Shown here: positions 47,581 through 59,028 of the stretch, in pieces
Numbering within the stretch: the stretch's first letter is position 1
How the letters are laid out: every line of letters begins with the position of its first letter
Assembly: GCF_003254395.2 (NCBI RefSeq)
Contig: NC_037651.1
Location: 10,343,001 to 10,407,000, forward strand
Length of the DNA stretch: 64,000 nt
Reading direction: 5' to 3'
From: Apis mellifera
Lineage: Eukaryota; Arthropoda; Insecta; Hymenoptera; Apidae
Notes under the pieces: model-generated
What the model was told of the DNA's origin: nothing
Databases searched by the model: none
The model's input: the letters and a program-made list of their open reading frames with translations, nothing else
Position numbers and translations under genes: made by a program

Positions 47581-48629
47581 TCGTTCCTTCCTTCCTCTTT
47601 TCCCGTTCCACCGATCGAACCGAACGTTCCAACGATCGCGCATCCCCCTTTTTATCCGCTTCGTACCTTCCTCCTTTTCCTCCCGTTTTTCGTACAAGGG
47701 TAGGGGAAGGGGAAGGAAGGCGACAAAGTTCGGGATCGAGAATTACTGGGAAGGAAGTCATCGAGAACGCTGTCCCTGTTTATCGTGTTGCCCGTATGTG
47801 TATTTGCCTTTTATCAATTCTAGAAGCGATAATTTCTTTTCTAAATTGCGAGACAGCGGTGTCACGCACGTAGACACGTACATCGCGTGTATATCTGTTC
47901 CAACCAACGTTTATCCTTACACACGAGGGAACGAGAACGATACGTATTTTTCCATCCTATTAGAGGGACGTGTACGGTTACGGAATTTCCGCGAATCCGA
48001 AATACGCGCACGATATTATCGGGGGGAGGGGAGGGAAAGGGTAAAGAATCGGGGGAAGATAGTGGACGATGGATCACAGGTGCGAGAGTGGATGGAGTCC
48101 ACGGCGCGCAGTGGAGTGATCCGTTTGCGGTCAGACGCGTGCTCGGCCATCACGGCGCGACGCGACTCGACGCGAGTCCTAAGTATTTGCCCGCTTGCCG
48201 TCCGCTTGCGATCGGACGACAAACTTCTCGACCGACGTTTCTCTCGACCGGCGTCGTCGTCCCCAGGCCCCCGTACAAGTTTTTCCGCGGCGCCTCGTCG
48301 TCGCATCATTGGCACGCTTCCAAACAAGCCAGCTCCGAGCTTCGTCTATTTTCGTTGATTTCGATCTTTGCAAGACGTGACCGCATTCGCTACTACCGCT
48401 CCTTCCGCCATTCGCGATAAACCGCTCCTCTTTCTCTCGCCTTCTTCCTCGCTCATACCAATTTCCATTCGTATTCACACACACACGTATGTATCGCCTC
48501 CCCTTTAATTTTATTTTTCGACCATTGATAACGCATCATCTTTTTCCTTTTCCCTCTCTCCCTCCCCTCCCACTCGTCGATCGCTCGTTCAACGCACCAA
48601 CGCGTCTCGCGCAACAGGTATCCGCGTCC

Positions 48630-48637
48630 TGACGTCA
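48630..48637. promoter_or_regulatory. CRE palindrome TGACGTCA (1 of 5)
   Basis: Perfect CREB/ATF site. All five copies I found in the window lie between 48.6 and 54.1 kb. Confidence 0.5.
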
Positions 48638-49072
48638 TCATTTCAGTACGAAGAAAGAACAAACGATGCGAAAAGTCGTGATATAGAATGTGGCGAAAGA
48701 GGTGGGGGGGGAAAAGAGAGAGAGAGAAAGCGAGGGAGAAGGAAGCGCGGGGGTGGGAGCAACGATGACTGGATAGAGGCGATGGTGGAGGAAATTGGTG
48801 GTGGCGGTCGCTGGCGGTGAAGACGGCGGAAGGGCCGTGAAATCACGCATACGTACGCGTGGAAGGCGGTCGCGCATGACTTTGCCCGTACGCGTTTCTC
48901 CTTCTATCTCTCTCGCCCCTTTTTTTTCCGTTCTATCTTCTCGTTCTTTTGTTCTTTCATCCGCTACGGTCTCCGTTCCTTATGGCCCATTGTCACCGAG
49001 AGAAAGAAAGTTAGCCGAGCAGAGAGAGAGTTGCGTCACCGCGACACCCTGTTATGCGAATGTTATTCAAGC

Positions 49073-49123
49073 CGCGTGCGCGCACGTACGTACGTACGTA
49101 CGTACGTACGCACGCACGCGCGC
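49073..49123. repeat. 51 bp alternating pyrimidine-purine tract with (TACG)n
   Basis: Every base from 49073 to 49123 alternates pyrimidine and purine: a CG-rich start, then seven TACG units, then CACG/CGCG. Such tracts favour Z-DNA, and the ACGT core is self-complementary. Confidence 0.85.
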
Positions 49124-49491
49124 CACCGCGTATGCGTCGCGCTCGCCTCGACGGCACAGCGTGGAAACGGCGTAAACGAGCAAGTTCATCGATCAACCGC
49201 GCGACGTCGTGCCTCGCGTTTTCCTCGTCCATGGATAATTAACGCGATTCTCTTCCAATTCCGAGAGGGATTCCTGAAAAATTTGGAAAAATTGAACGAG
49301 GCATTCGAATTCACGAATTGGAAATCATCGATCGGAGGGGAACAGAGACGATCGCCTTCCGCGTTTTCCAAAGGATTATCTACTTGTTGTTCTCGGCACG
49401 TAGAACGGGGAGGGGGAACAGTAGCCGCCAGGTGTAACGGGGCGCCGGTAGAGACGGCCGCTGCCACTATGGGAATTCTAATTAGAGATAA

Positions 49492-49499
49492 TGACGTCA
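49492..49499. promoter_or_regulatory. CRE palindrome TGACGTCA (2 of 5)
   Basis: Extended palindrome AATGACGTCATT, 12 bp. Confidence 0.5.
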
Positions 49500-49513
49500 T
49501 TAAGGTCTGAGCC

Positions 49514-49550
49514 ACGACGAGACGAGACGAGACGAGACGAGACGAGACGG
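49514..49550. repeat. (ACGAG)n pentanucleotide minisatellite
   Basis: Seven copies of the same pentamer as at 44343-44410, beginning 15 bp after the second CRE. Confidence 0.9.
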
Positions 49551-50819
49551 TCTGCTGCGCTTGCCGTAAGTACATACGCATTCCGTCCCAACCGCTGTTG
49601 TGTGTATCGGTGCTGGCTCGACGCGTAAAACGAGCTTTGTTCTATCGTACCGACCGCGTACACTACTCCAATAATCCTAGACGAGAAGAAGAGAGAAAGT
49701 TCGATCGAAAGAAATACGCGTGTTCTCTCGCGCAAATATCGCGGAATATTGGAATAACGGATGAGAACGGGGGACGGTTTGGTTCGAGGCAACGCGATAT
49801 CGCGATCGACGTTATTGCGATGCGCCGTATCATCGTCTTCATTCATTCCGAAACGGCGTGTTATCGCGTAATCGTAAAATTCCCCTTATCCGTTCGACCA
49901 GGCCGGTACAGTTTACTCGAATTCGATTAATAAATATATGAAAATGAGAATATTAAGAAACGATATCGGATCGTTGATTTACGTTTATTTATTTTTTTCC
50001 TCCTCCTTCTTCTTCTTTCGATCGTTCGTTGAGTAACTCGGTAGTTTCGGTTCAGAGTCCAGCGCGATAGCGTTTCAACAGCGGACGAGAAATCCAGCCG
50101 TAATAACCAATCTTCGGAACCGTATTCTCGGATTACGCGTATCCTCTCGTCGTCCTCGTTATTCCACAGACAGTTTCTAATTCGTTTAAAGGGAATCTTT
50201 CGATCCTATTCGCATACATAGGGAAAATGGATCTCTCTTCAATCGGATAAAAGTCTCGCAAAATTCCGTGACGAGCTTGAAGAACACCGTTACTCCTCCT
50301 CGTCGGAATCGAATCGAGGGGTCCCGATCCGAGTTTGAGAACCGCTGACTTGCCTAAACTACCGCTTCTACTTCGCTATTCCGGTTCACCCGATATCGCC
50401 TCGCCACCAGTCCTCCGCGATTGGCTCTTTAAACTTTAAAAGGCAACGCGCGGCCGGCCGCGAAACTATCGACGACCGGACGGACACACGGGAGGGCGAC
50501 GCCGCGGAGATCCACTCCGATCCGCCATAGACCCCCTTTCCAATTTTCTCCCTCCCCCCCTCCCCCATCTCTCGTCCCCGTTATGTTCCACCTCGTCCTT
50601 GCAAAATCATCCTCCTAGATCCTCCTCCTTTCTCTCCCCCTCCTCCTCTCTCTCTCTCTCTCGTTCCCCCTCTACGGGCCTCTAGGAAAAGAGACGAACG
50701 ACGATCGGCCGAACTCTGGGTGAAAACTGGGTGGTGTCCTCTTTCGGCGAGGAGCCGACACCACGCGGTTATGCAAAACAATTATCGTGGAATGCGGTCA
50801 GCTGTTCCGAGATGCGCGT

Positions 50820-50827
50820 TGACGTCA
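50820..50827. promoter_or_regulatory. CRE palindrome TGACGTCA (3 of 5)
   Basis: Perfect CREB/ATF site in GCGTTGACGTCATGCG context. Confidence 0.5.
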
Positions 50828-51535
50828 TGCGATTAACGCGTGCGCGAATTCTCTCCTACGCACGTGCGTTACCGAAACTCGCTTCTTTCTCTCGCTCGCG
50901 TATATAGACACACACGCATACCCTTCTTCTAGGTCCCTTTTCCTAGGTTTTCGCGAAGAAAAGAGGGGGAGAGAGGCGCGAGGCGTGTCCCGCGCGGTGG
51001 TGTCGCGCCGCCTCGCCGTTTTTCGCTTGCGTAACGCGTCCCGAGACACGCCTCGTCCTTGAAAGTTTTACACGTGCCGGAATTACACCGGCTGTGAACT
51101 CGTTCGCGGTGTAAACAGACCACTAGCGCTCCATTATCGCTGATTTTCGCTCGATAGTCCTTCCTTGACTGTCCACCACCGCCGATAATATAGACGCGTA
51201 CGGATCCATTATCGTATTTTCCCCCGTTTCGAACGCGATACACGCGTACGCGAGCCTCCTTACGAGCCTCGAATTTTCCATCGCCCTCCGGGCTTTGCAT
51301 CGATCGTGGGAAACGACGTAAGGAAAGAGAGAAAGAGACAGAGATAGGGGGAGAGAGAGAGAGAGAGAACTCGACTACGTCGGACGTGCACGGGATGCCG
51401 AATGGCAAGTAGGTCGTCGGCTCGATCGTGGTCGATAGCGGTAGCTATCCAATCGGTGTTGTGGCTCTTTAAAAAATTAGCAAGTTTCGGGTCGCGCGTG
51501 GGTTCGTTCAACTTTGCCTCTTCCGTGCCGCTCTA

Positions 51536-51551
51536 GCGCGCGCGCGCGCGC
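51536..51551. repeat. (GC)8 tract
   Basis: Sixteen bases of pure GC alternation, the strongest Z-DNA-forming sequence type. Confidence 0.85.
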
Positions 51552-52444
51552 CGAGAATACGTATTTCTCCCTTTCTTCTAACTATTTCCCTCTATTTCGT
51601 CTCCTTTTGATCGCAACTCGCATCTCTCAACGGATACGATGTATTTTTCCATCCACGAAAACTGCAATTTTCGGAATTACGATCTCGATGGAAATCGATC
51701 GATATCGATTCGCGATATGGAAGAGGTTCTCTCGATTCCGAAAACGATGGCAAGCGATTGGAAAAAATATCGATCCGTGGCGGATAATCGACACGCTTTA
51801 CGATCGGCTGTATTTTTCTCTTTTTTTATACAACACACTCGCTTTGCAACGCGAGGGATTACTCCAAGTTATTTTTACGCGTGATTCGTTTCACAATGTG
51901 CGTGGATTCTTTCTTTCTTTCTTTCTTCCCTTTCTTTCCACCAGAGATAATATCGATACGAGAACGAAAATCTCGAATTCGAGAAATATATTTCGGGGAC
52001 GAAGGGGGATAGAGAGATGCGCAGTTTACCGCGATCAGAAGATGTTCACGTATGAATCACGCCATTTATTTAAGCCGTTGCAGCTCACGCATACATCTGC
52101 ATCCGTATGCGTGTCCCTGCGCACCACGTCTTGTGCATAGATCGTCGTTCCCTCTTTCTCCCGCCGCCATTCAGATACTCGCCATGAATGAACCGCAAAC
52201 TCTTGCTTCGCCTCGTAGTAAATACTTTTTCCCACACGTTTGCCGCAACAATTCAACTGCTCGTTCATGGTTTCGAGGGTAAACTGGCGGCCGTATCGCC
52301 ATATCCGTTTTTCTCTCCCTCTTTTGCCTCGTTTTTTTTCTTCCCTCCTCCTCCTCCTCCTCCTCCTTCCCAACCGTCACCCAACGTCCGGAAGAAGAAA
52401 GGAGACGAATTCGTCGTCTCGTCTCGTCGAAAAAAAAGGTGAAC

Positions 52445-52447
<3 letters not shown>

Positions 52448-52476
<29 letters not shown>
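52448..52476. repeat. (CT)n microsatellite
   Basis: A perfect CT array; another of about 17 units lies at 53066-53099. Confidence 0.9.
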
Positions 52477-52478
<2 letters not shown>

Positions 52479-52916
52479 GTTTCCCCGATAACCGCACGAT
52501 AGTAAGATTGGTGGGTAAACGGTCGGCGGGTGCTCGGCGAAACGTTAACGAGTCGCTTTAAACCTGCCGTTTTATTACCGACCAAGGATAGTAGTCGAGT
52601 CCGTTAGTCGAGCGTGTGAAAATTACTATACGATACGCGCGATATATTCTTTATCGATCCCGGAACATCGCGCTCAATTAGGTATTTATATATCCGATCG
52701 CGGGCAATAATAATGGTTGTAGGCGTACGGCGCACAAGAGAACTCTAGCGAACGAGAGAGATCTTCGATTCGAGAGTGGAATCGGGACTGGATCGGAGGG
52801 AGGGGGGGAAGGGGAGGAGGGAACGATCCCATAATCTCCGAGTTTATCTTTTGCCTCTGTTTGTAACTGGGTCACGCACTCGGATCCTTCGTACGCGCAC
52901 ATCTCGTTTCCGCTCT

Positions 52917-52924
52917 TGACGTCA
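52917..52924. promoter_or_regulatory. CRE palindrome TGACGTCA (4 of 5)
   Basis: Perfect CREB/ATF site in CTTGACGTCATCG context. Confidence 0.5.
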
Positions 52925-53062
52925 TCGACTCTTCTCTCCAGCTGCGCAGTTTCGAGCATTAGCGCGCAGCCGCGCACGCTCCGTACGACGCGCTATACAA
53001 CGCGTGTGTATACACAATATCGCGTATACTTGTGCGCGATCATCCGTCCGTTGGACGGGTTC

Positions 53063-53102
<40 letters not shown>

Positions 53103-54091
53103 CTCTTCGAAACAGAACGTAGGTTTCTACGAGCGACGAAACGAAGGGATTCGAGCGATCGACGAATCGTTATTTTCAGCGTTGACGACGACGCCCGCCG
53201 ACTCGGATATCGCTCGGAAGCCGAATGGGCGATAAACGATTTGCGTCATAGCGCCACCTGCGTTAAACTCCGGCACTAAGTCGGCGGCGCTCGCGTATAT
53301 GCGCGGCGGTGGTAGGTGCATTGGCACGGTGACGAAAAAGGAAACGGCGCAACAGGTCTTTCGCGGGAGTCGGGCGACAGGGCAAAAACGAGAGGGACAA
53401 AAAGATTCCATCGATGCGTCGAGTGGACGCATAATAGGAATTCGATTTACGGTATCTCGCGACCGATCGTTCAATTTCGTAATTGTAACTCGTCTCGTAT
53501 CGATATCCGATATCCCGCCCACCCCCCCCTTCTCCCCTTCGCGCTAGGCTTCCTCTTTCCCTCGTTCGCCGCGGCGTCGGAATTCTTATCGAATTCCGGA
53601 GACCGCGTTTACGTCAGAGGTGATGACTACTACCACTACACACCGGAATAAGTTTTGTCCGGAGAAGACAACGCGCCGCGCCATCTCTTTTCTTCTCTTC
53701 ATTCCGTCAACCCGTTACCTCGCTTCTCCTCTCGTTGTTATCGTGGTCGATAAGTAGCGGCACGTTCGACCTCGCGCCTCGAAAACGCGTTTTCCCTTCC
53801 AAGTTTCGCCCATTTTTTTTTTTCTTCTCCCCTCTTCGAACGACCAAGTCGGTGCAGAGAGTCTTCCCCTCCTCCCCCCCTTGTTCCTCCTTCGAGATCG
53901 AGATTCGAAACGTCGCGTACGATTCGTATATTCGTTCGTATTGCCGAAATTCCTCGTTCCGCCATTCCTCGATCCGTTTCTCCGTTTCTCCGTTTGACCG
54001 TTGCGAGCATGGAACACGGCGGAGGATGGCCGGAGAGGAGAGGAGGAAGAAAGAGAGCGCAACGGTTCGGTAATGAATGGATTAAACAGCG

Positions 54092-54117
54092 TGACGTCAC
54101 AGGATGGATTATATAAA
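54092..54117 (+). promoter_or_regulatory. Candidate core promoter: CRE plus TATA box
   Basis: The fifth TGACGTCA (54092-54099, within GTGACGTCAC) lies 10 bp upstream of TATATAAA (54110-54117). This spacing is typical of CRE-driven TATA promoters and would start a plus-strand transcript near 54140. It could be a bantam primary-transcript promoter 7 kb upstream of the hairpin. No clear TCAGT-type initiator is seen, and evidence is sequence only. Confidence 0.4.
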
Positions 54118-56722
54118 CGGTAGTGCGCGTGACATGGAACGTAGGAAGGAAGTTGGCTTCCTTTCGTACCTAGAAGGTATTCGTCCGTACGTACGATACA
54201 CGCGCGCGCATAAACGATTTCGTATACGTAGCCGAGGGGTCGTTTATTCGAAAGCGGACGAGATTGGTTAGAGAAAAGAGTCCCTTTATAAAACTTCCCT
54301 TCTCTCCTTTCGATCGCTCGCCTCGTTGTTCACTCGCCTTTTCCCTTCGTTTTTCCATCGATCGATCGGAAGAATTCGGTAGCCGGACCGATCTAGTTTT
54401 CGCGCGAAAGATATATAGGCATACACGTGTCTGTCTGTGTATCCGTTCTCCGCGGTTATTAACGCGCATAGTCTGGGAGCCGTCTGCGGGTCGACGGCCG
54501 ACGCGACGCGCAGAAATAGAAGCGCCGCGACGCTCGTTACATTCCGTCACCTACGATCGGCCGCCGATTTACCGCACTCGTGCACGCGCGCTCCGTTTAA
54601 AACGGTCACGTATTTTAGCGCTCGCCTCCGCTTTCCCATTTTCCTCTCTCTCTCTCTCTCTCTCGCACACACGTACACACTCTGAACGGCGTCAACGGTT
54701 AACGGTCACCTTTCCGACGTTGGAGGAAAGGGCAGGTGTGTTATCCGCAGGTTTACGAGGGAAAAGGGCAGCTGTTCGCGTTTCGTCTTAGAACGACGAA
54801 AGCGAGGGTAAGGAAGGGATGCGGTTCGCTGCTAAGGTAAACGATATAATAGGGGACGCAACAGTGGGTCCTTTTTTAGAGGCAGATGTCCCGCTCGATT
54901 CACGAGACACGTGCCCATCCCCGGCAGAGACCGTCTCTTCCTCTCCTCTCCTCTTCCTTCGATCAGAGAAGAACGGAAAAGCCCGAAGAGAGGCTTCCGT
55001 CTTTTCTTTCGCCCTTTCCTTCTCTCTCTCTCTCTCTCTCTCCCTCTCCTCTTCCTTTCCCTCACCTGGACGCTGGGAATGCCACCAGCTGCCGTTCTCG
55101 TTACGGCATACGCCGCGTACGCGATCGCATCGGTCGTACCGGTCGGCAGGTTAGACGAGAGAGAGAGGGAGAGAGGGTTAAAGAATCTCACGGCGTTCTC
55201 TGTCGGGCCGATCGGCCGATCGAATGTAACGCGCGTTCCGCGTACGTAGGATTTTTAACGGTCGAAGAGAGAACCGAAAATTTGCAAGGCCGGTTTCTCT
55301 CGGAGATCGAGAAGAAGACGGAAGAGGACGGTAGGAGAGGAGGTAGAGAAACTACTACTCTTTGAAACCCCGGTCGAGCCCGGGGCGAGTTGAAAGGTGC
55401 ATTGAAGATTTCGTAGAAGCCGCGGTACGCTTCCTCTATTCGCGGGTCGTATTCAAGTTGGCCGCGTTCGTTGGTCTGAGAGAGCACAGCTCTGCACGCC
55501 GTGCGACTTTTTCAGTCGCTTTGGTCCCACGCCGAGCCTGTGCTCGTTCTACGTGTACATATACGCGTGCACACGGATACGCGCGTCTATATTCATAGAA
55601 AAGTACGAAACTCGTACCAGGATTATTACGCTACGCACACATCTGCGATTCACCTGCGCTACTTTTTAACCGAAACGCCTCCTCCTCCTTCTCTCCCTTT
55701 CCTTTCCTTTTCTCTCTCTTTTAATTCAATTTCCGCCTTTCCGATAGGAAACCCTCGTTTCGGTATCGCGCTCGATCTCTCGAGAATCGGTGCAACGATT
55801 TAAGATTATTATCGTAAAAGAAGAAAGAAAGAAGAAGAAGAAGAAGAAGCGATTGTTTATCGTAACGTGGCAAGATTGACAATGTGACATAACGCGCACG
55901 ATTCCAACGATCCACTCCATTATTCATCGAGGGATCATCGATGCGAATTATCATATTATAATGGCGACGGCATTCGATATTCGTAACCTTGAAACGATGA
56001 CCGACCGCTCCTCCTGTCACCTCGAGCAACGGAACGGAAGTATCGGTATTTATTTCTCCTCGAATCTCGATATCGATCTCGATCCTCCACTCCGTGCCGT
56101 ACCGTTTCGCGCACCGTGGATAGATCGTTCGAGGGGGGGGAGGGGGGAGGAGGGAGGCGAACGAATAGCGGACGCGAACTCGAGAGATCGAAGTAACCTA
56201 ACCTCGGCCGGCCAAACTTTCCCGTCCGTCTTTCTCAACCTCGTGCCCGTTTCGTATTCGCACCGTGATACACGTATAACGTATACGTTACTTAGTTGCA
56301 CGTGACTGGTGTCGCGAGAAAAATTCTATCCTCCCCCTCGTCCATCAGACGAAAGAGACAAGAAGTACGATGGAAGTACGATGGAAGTACGATGGAAGGG
56401 AAGGAAAAATTCGATCGCGAAAACGAAGCGACACGGTTCACGATGAATCCGGATATAAAGCGCGTATATATATGTGTACATACGTGCGCGTGTACTAGTA
56501 GTAGGTAAAAGCCGGTGTAGTAGTCGTTCGGTTGTCTCCCACGGCAGGGTCTCGCGCCGACCGCATTCCACTTGCAGACCCTTCCACCGCCACCGCTGCT
56601 GGGTGATCGACCCTAATCGCCAAATTCGATCTCGAATTATCGTCGCCCCGCTTTCGCGCGCCAGTTTCACGCTTCTACGAGAGCGTAGAAAAATTTCGAT
56701 ATCCTCGTCTCTCGCCCAAACA

Positions 56723-56728
<6 letters not shown>

Positions 56729-56765
<37 letters not shown>
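56729..56765. repeat. (TA)n microsatellite
   Basis: A TA array of about 17 units with one TTTA interruption. Confidence 0.9.
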
Positions 56766-56766
<1 letters not shown>

Positions 56767-56884
56767 CACGCGTGTTGGAAAACTGGAACGTTCCGTTTCC
56801 TCGAATCCTGTGCAAGTCGTTGCGAGAATTTACGAGTGGTGAGCATCGATGACAATATCAAGCGGTGATATCATTATTAGTAGT

Positions 56885-56887
<3 letters not shown>

Positions 56888-56919
<32 letters not shown>
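56888..56919. repeat. (GA)n microsatellite
   Basis: A perfect GA array of about 16 units within a larger purine-rich stretch. Confidence 0.9.
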
Positions 56920-56923
<4 letters not shown>

Positions 56924-57320
56924 GAGAGGGAGGGAGGGAGAGAGAATAATAGAAGAGGCACGACGAGCGGCAAAGTAGTAGTAGGTGGTGAAGCCGGTAG
57001 GTGGAACACGATAGTGTGATTCGGTGAGCAACGGGCCTGTTCCCTAGTAGAGGCATCGAAAGGAAAAGGAACGAGAAGAAGGAAGAAGAAAAGAAGGAGA
57101 AGGTGGAGGAGGAGGCTGATCAGGAGGTGAGGAGGCAAGAGTAAAGTCGCCGACTGAACTCGTACCTGCATTCCATTCCCACTGGCCGCGTAGGTCCTTG
57201 TATAGGTGGTCGTCCTCCTTCTCCTTCTCCTCCTCCTCTTCCTCCTCCTCCTCCTTCTCCTCCTACTTCAGGGGAGTCCTCGACGGTCGTTCCCTCTTCA
57301 TCTTCATCTTCGTCTTCATC

Positions 57321-57357
57321 TTCGTTCGCTCGTTCGTTCGTTCGTTCGTTCGTTCGC
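57321..57357. repeat. (TTCG)n microsatellite
   Basis: About eight TTCG units, one as CTCG. A CTC/CTT triplet stretch lies just upstream (about 57208-57265). Confidence 0.9.
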
Positions 57358-57524
57358 GTATCGTATCGGATCTCGACTATGCGAGAGAAACGCGCGTTCC
57401 TCTACGCGTTTCGACGATCTCTCGCCAAAAATTGCGTATTTATATATATATTTATATTATGTACGATGATACGAACGATGAATCTCCTTTTAAATATTTA
57501 TTTTCTCGGTAGTTTATGCTTGCT

Positions 57525-57557
<33 letters not shown>

Positions 57558-58378
57558 ACTTCTCCTTCTTCTCTCGCTCATTCCCTGTTTTCTTCCTCGT
57601 TGTTGTTCTCAGTTGCCAACCGGATCAGAGTGTTCCCGAGAGCAAGCATTCGAGGAAGATCGGCGATCTAAACGTTAGACCACGCTTTTCACCCAAGTTC
57701 GCGAAAGGAGGTCGTGCTGAAAGCGGTGCAAAGCGTAGACGATCAAAGGTGGAGAACGTCGAAGCGAACGACGACTCATCTCTCGCGGCATCTCTTTCTT
57801 CTCTCTCCTTTCCATCCAACGGACAAATATAAACCGAGTCGAGTTATTCCAGAACTGCAATCCTTTTAATTAGAACAATTAGCCGATCCGAGAATAGAAA
57901 GATGACGCGATCGGCGTAATAATCGTCCAAGCGTCGCGAAATCGCCGAGGCTCTTTCTTTCTTTCTCCCTCCCTCCTTCTCTTCTTCCCCTCCCTTCCTC
58001 TCCAAGTTACAAAATTTCCCCGATGAAAAAGATGAACGCGCGAAGGAACTTGAAAGGGAAGAAATTAGGAGAGGATTGGGGAGGAGAGGGTGTATCGCGT
58101 TTGATTCACACGTGGACGCATTGCGTTACGCGCGACATAAACGCGTGTATAAAGCTTTGTACGAAGCTCGGTTTTCTGGCTAAACCACCGTGCGAACGAT
58201 GCCATCGTGCACGCGCGCTAATCGTTCGTAGAAAGTTCACCAACCTCTGTCGACGTTTCGTCTCGTGGCCCTCGTCGTTCTCCTTCTTCTTCGATCGACG
58301 TATCGAGCGTGTTTACCACTCGCGCGCTCGATTCCACGGCATCGACGCTGCCGCCTAGTGTCGCCAATTTCGTTCTAT

Positions 58379-58379
58379 G

Positions 58380-58437
<58 letters not shown>
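58379..58437. repeat. (TA)n microsatellite, nearly 60 bp
   Basis: Two long TA arrays joined by one TATG unit. Confidence 0.95.
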
Positions 58438-58438
<1 letters not shown>

Positions 58439-58671
58439 GCGTGAAATAGTGAATGGTGACCTTGCGTAAACCCGACGATTAGAAATCCATTATCCTCGCG
58501 ATACTTTGAATTTCTAACTTTTATTCTTGTTCTCTCTCTCTCTGTCTCTCTTTTTCTCTCGCTCTCTCTCTCTGTCTAATTCTCTTCGTTCGAGCTTATT
58601 GTTCCCTTTAACTCGTTGTTGTTTCGCTACGTTCGATTACTCGGTTGATCGGTATGCCGAGAGAGAAAGAC

Positions 58672-58703
<32 letters not shown>

Positions 58704-58990
58704 AGAACGACGAATTCCAAGAATAATAATAGCCTTGTCAAGGTATTCCTCGAGTAGTTCGATCTTTCGAGCATAGAAAAAAAAAAATTCGATCGTTCCG
58801 CGCGTGTCTCTTTCTTACGCTTCCACGTAGTCGATCGCTTCTAATATTTCTCCATCGTTACATTCGGTTGCATAATCGTTTCCACGACGCAATCGTCGTT
58901 ATTTGTCGATGGATGGAATCGAAAAGTCAACTGGTCGTTCGATGTGAATCGAACGCGCGATACGACCGCGTTTTCCCATCCATATACCGG

Positions 58991-58991
<1 letters not shown>

Positions 58992-59022
<31 letters not shown>
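58992..59022. repeat. (GA)n microsatellite
   Basis: A perfect GA array of about 15 units. Confidence 0.9.

Positions 59023-59028
<6 letters not shown>

Noticed and set aside
47510..48358. 282-residue plus-strand frame
   Set aside because: Dominated by serine, arginine and proline from CGCCT and CT repeats, with a low-complexity start and no domain.
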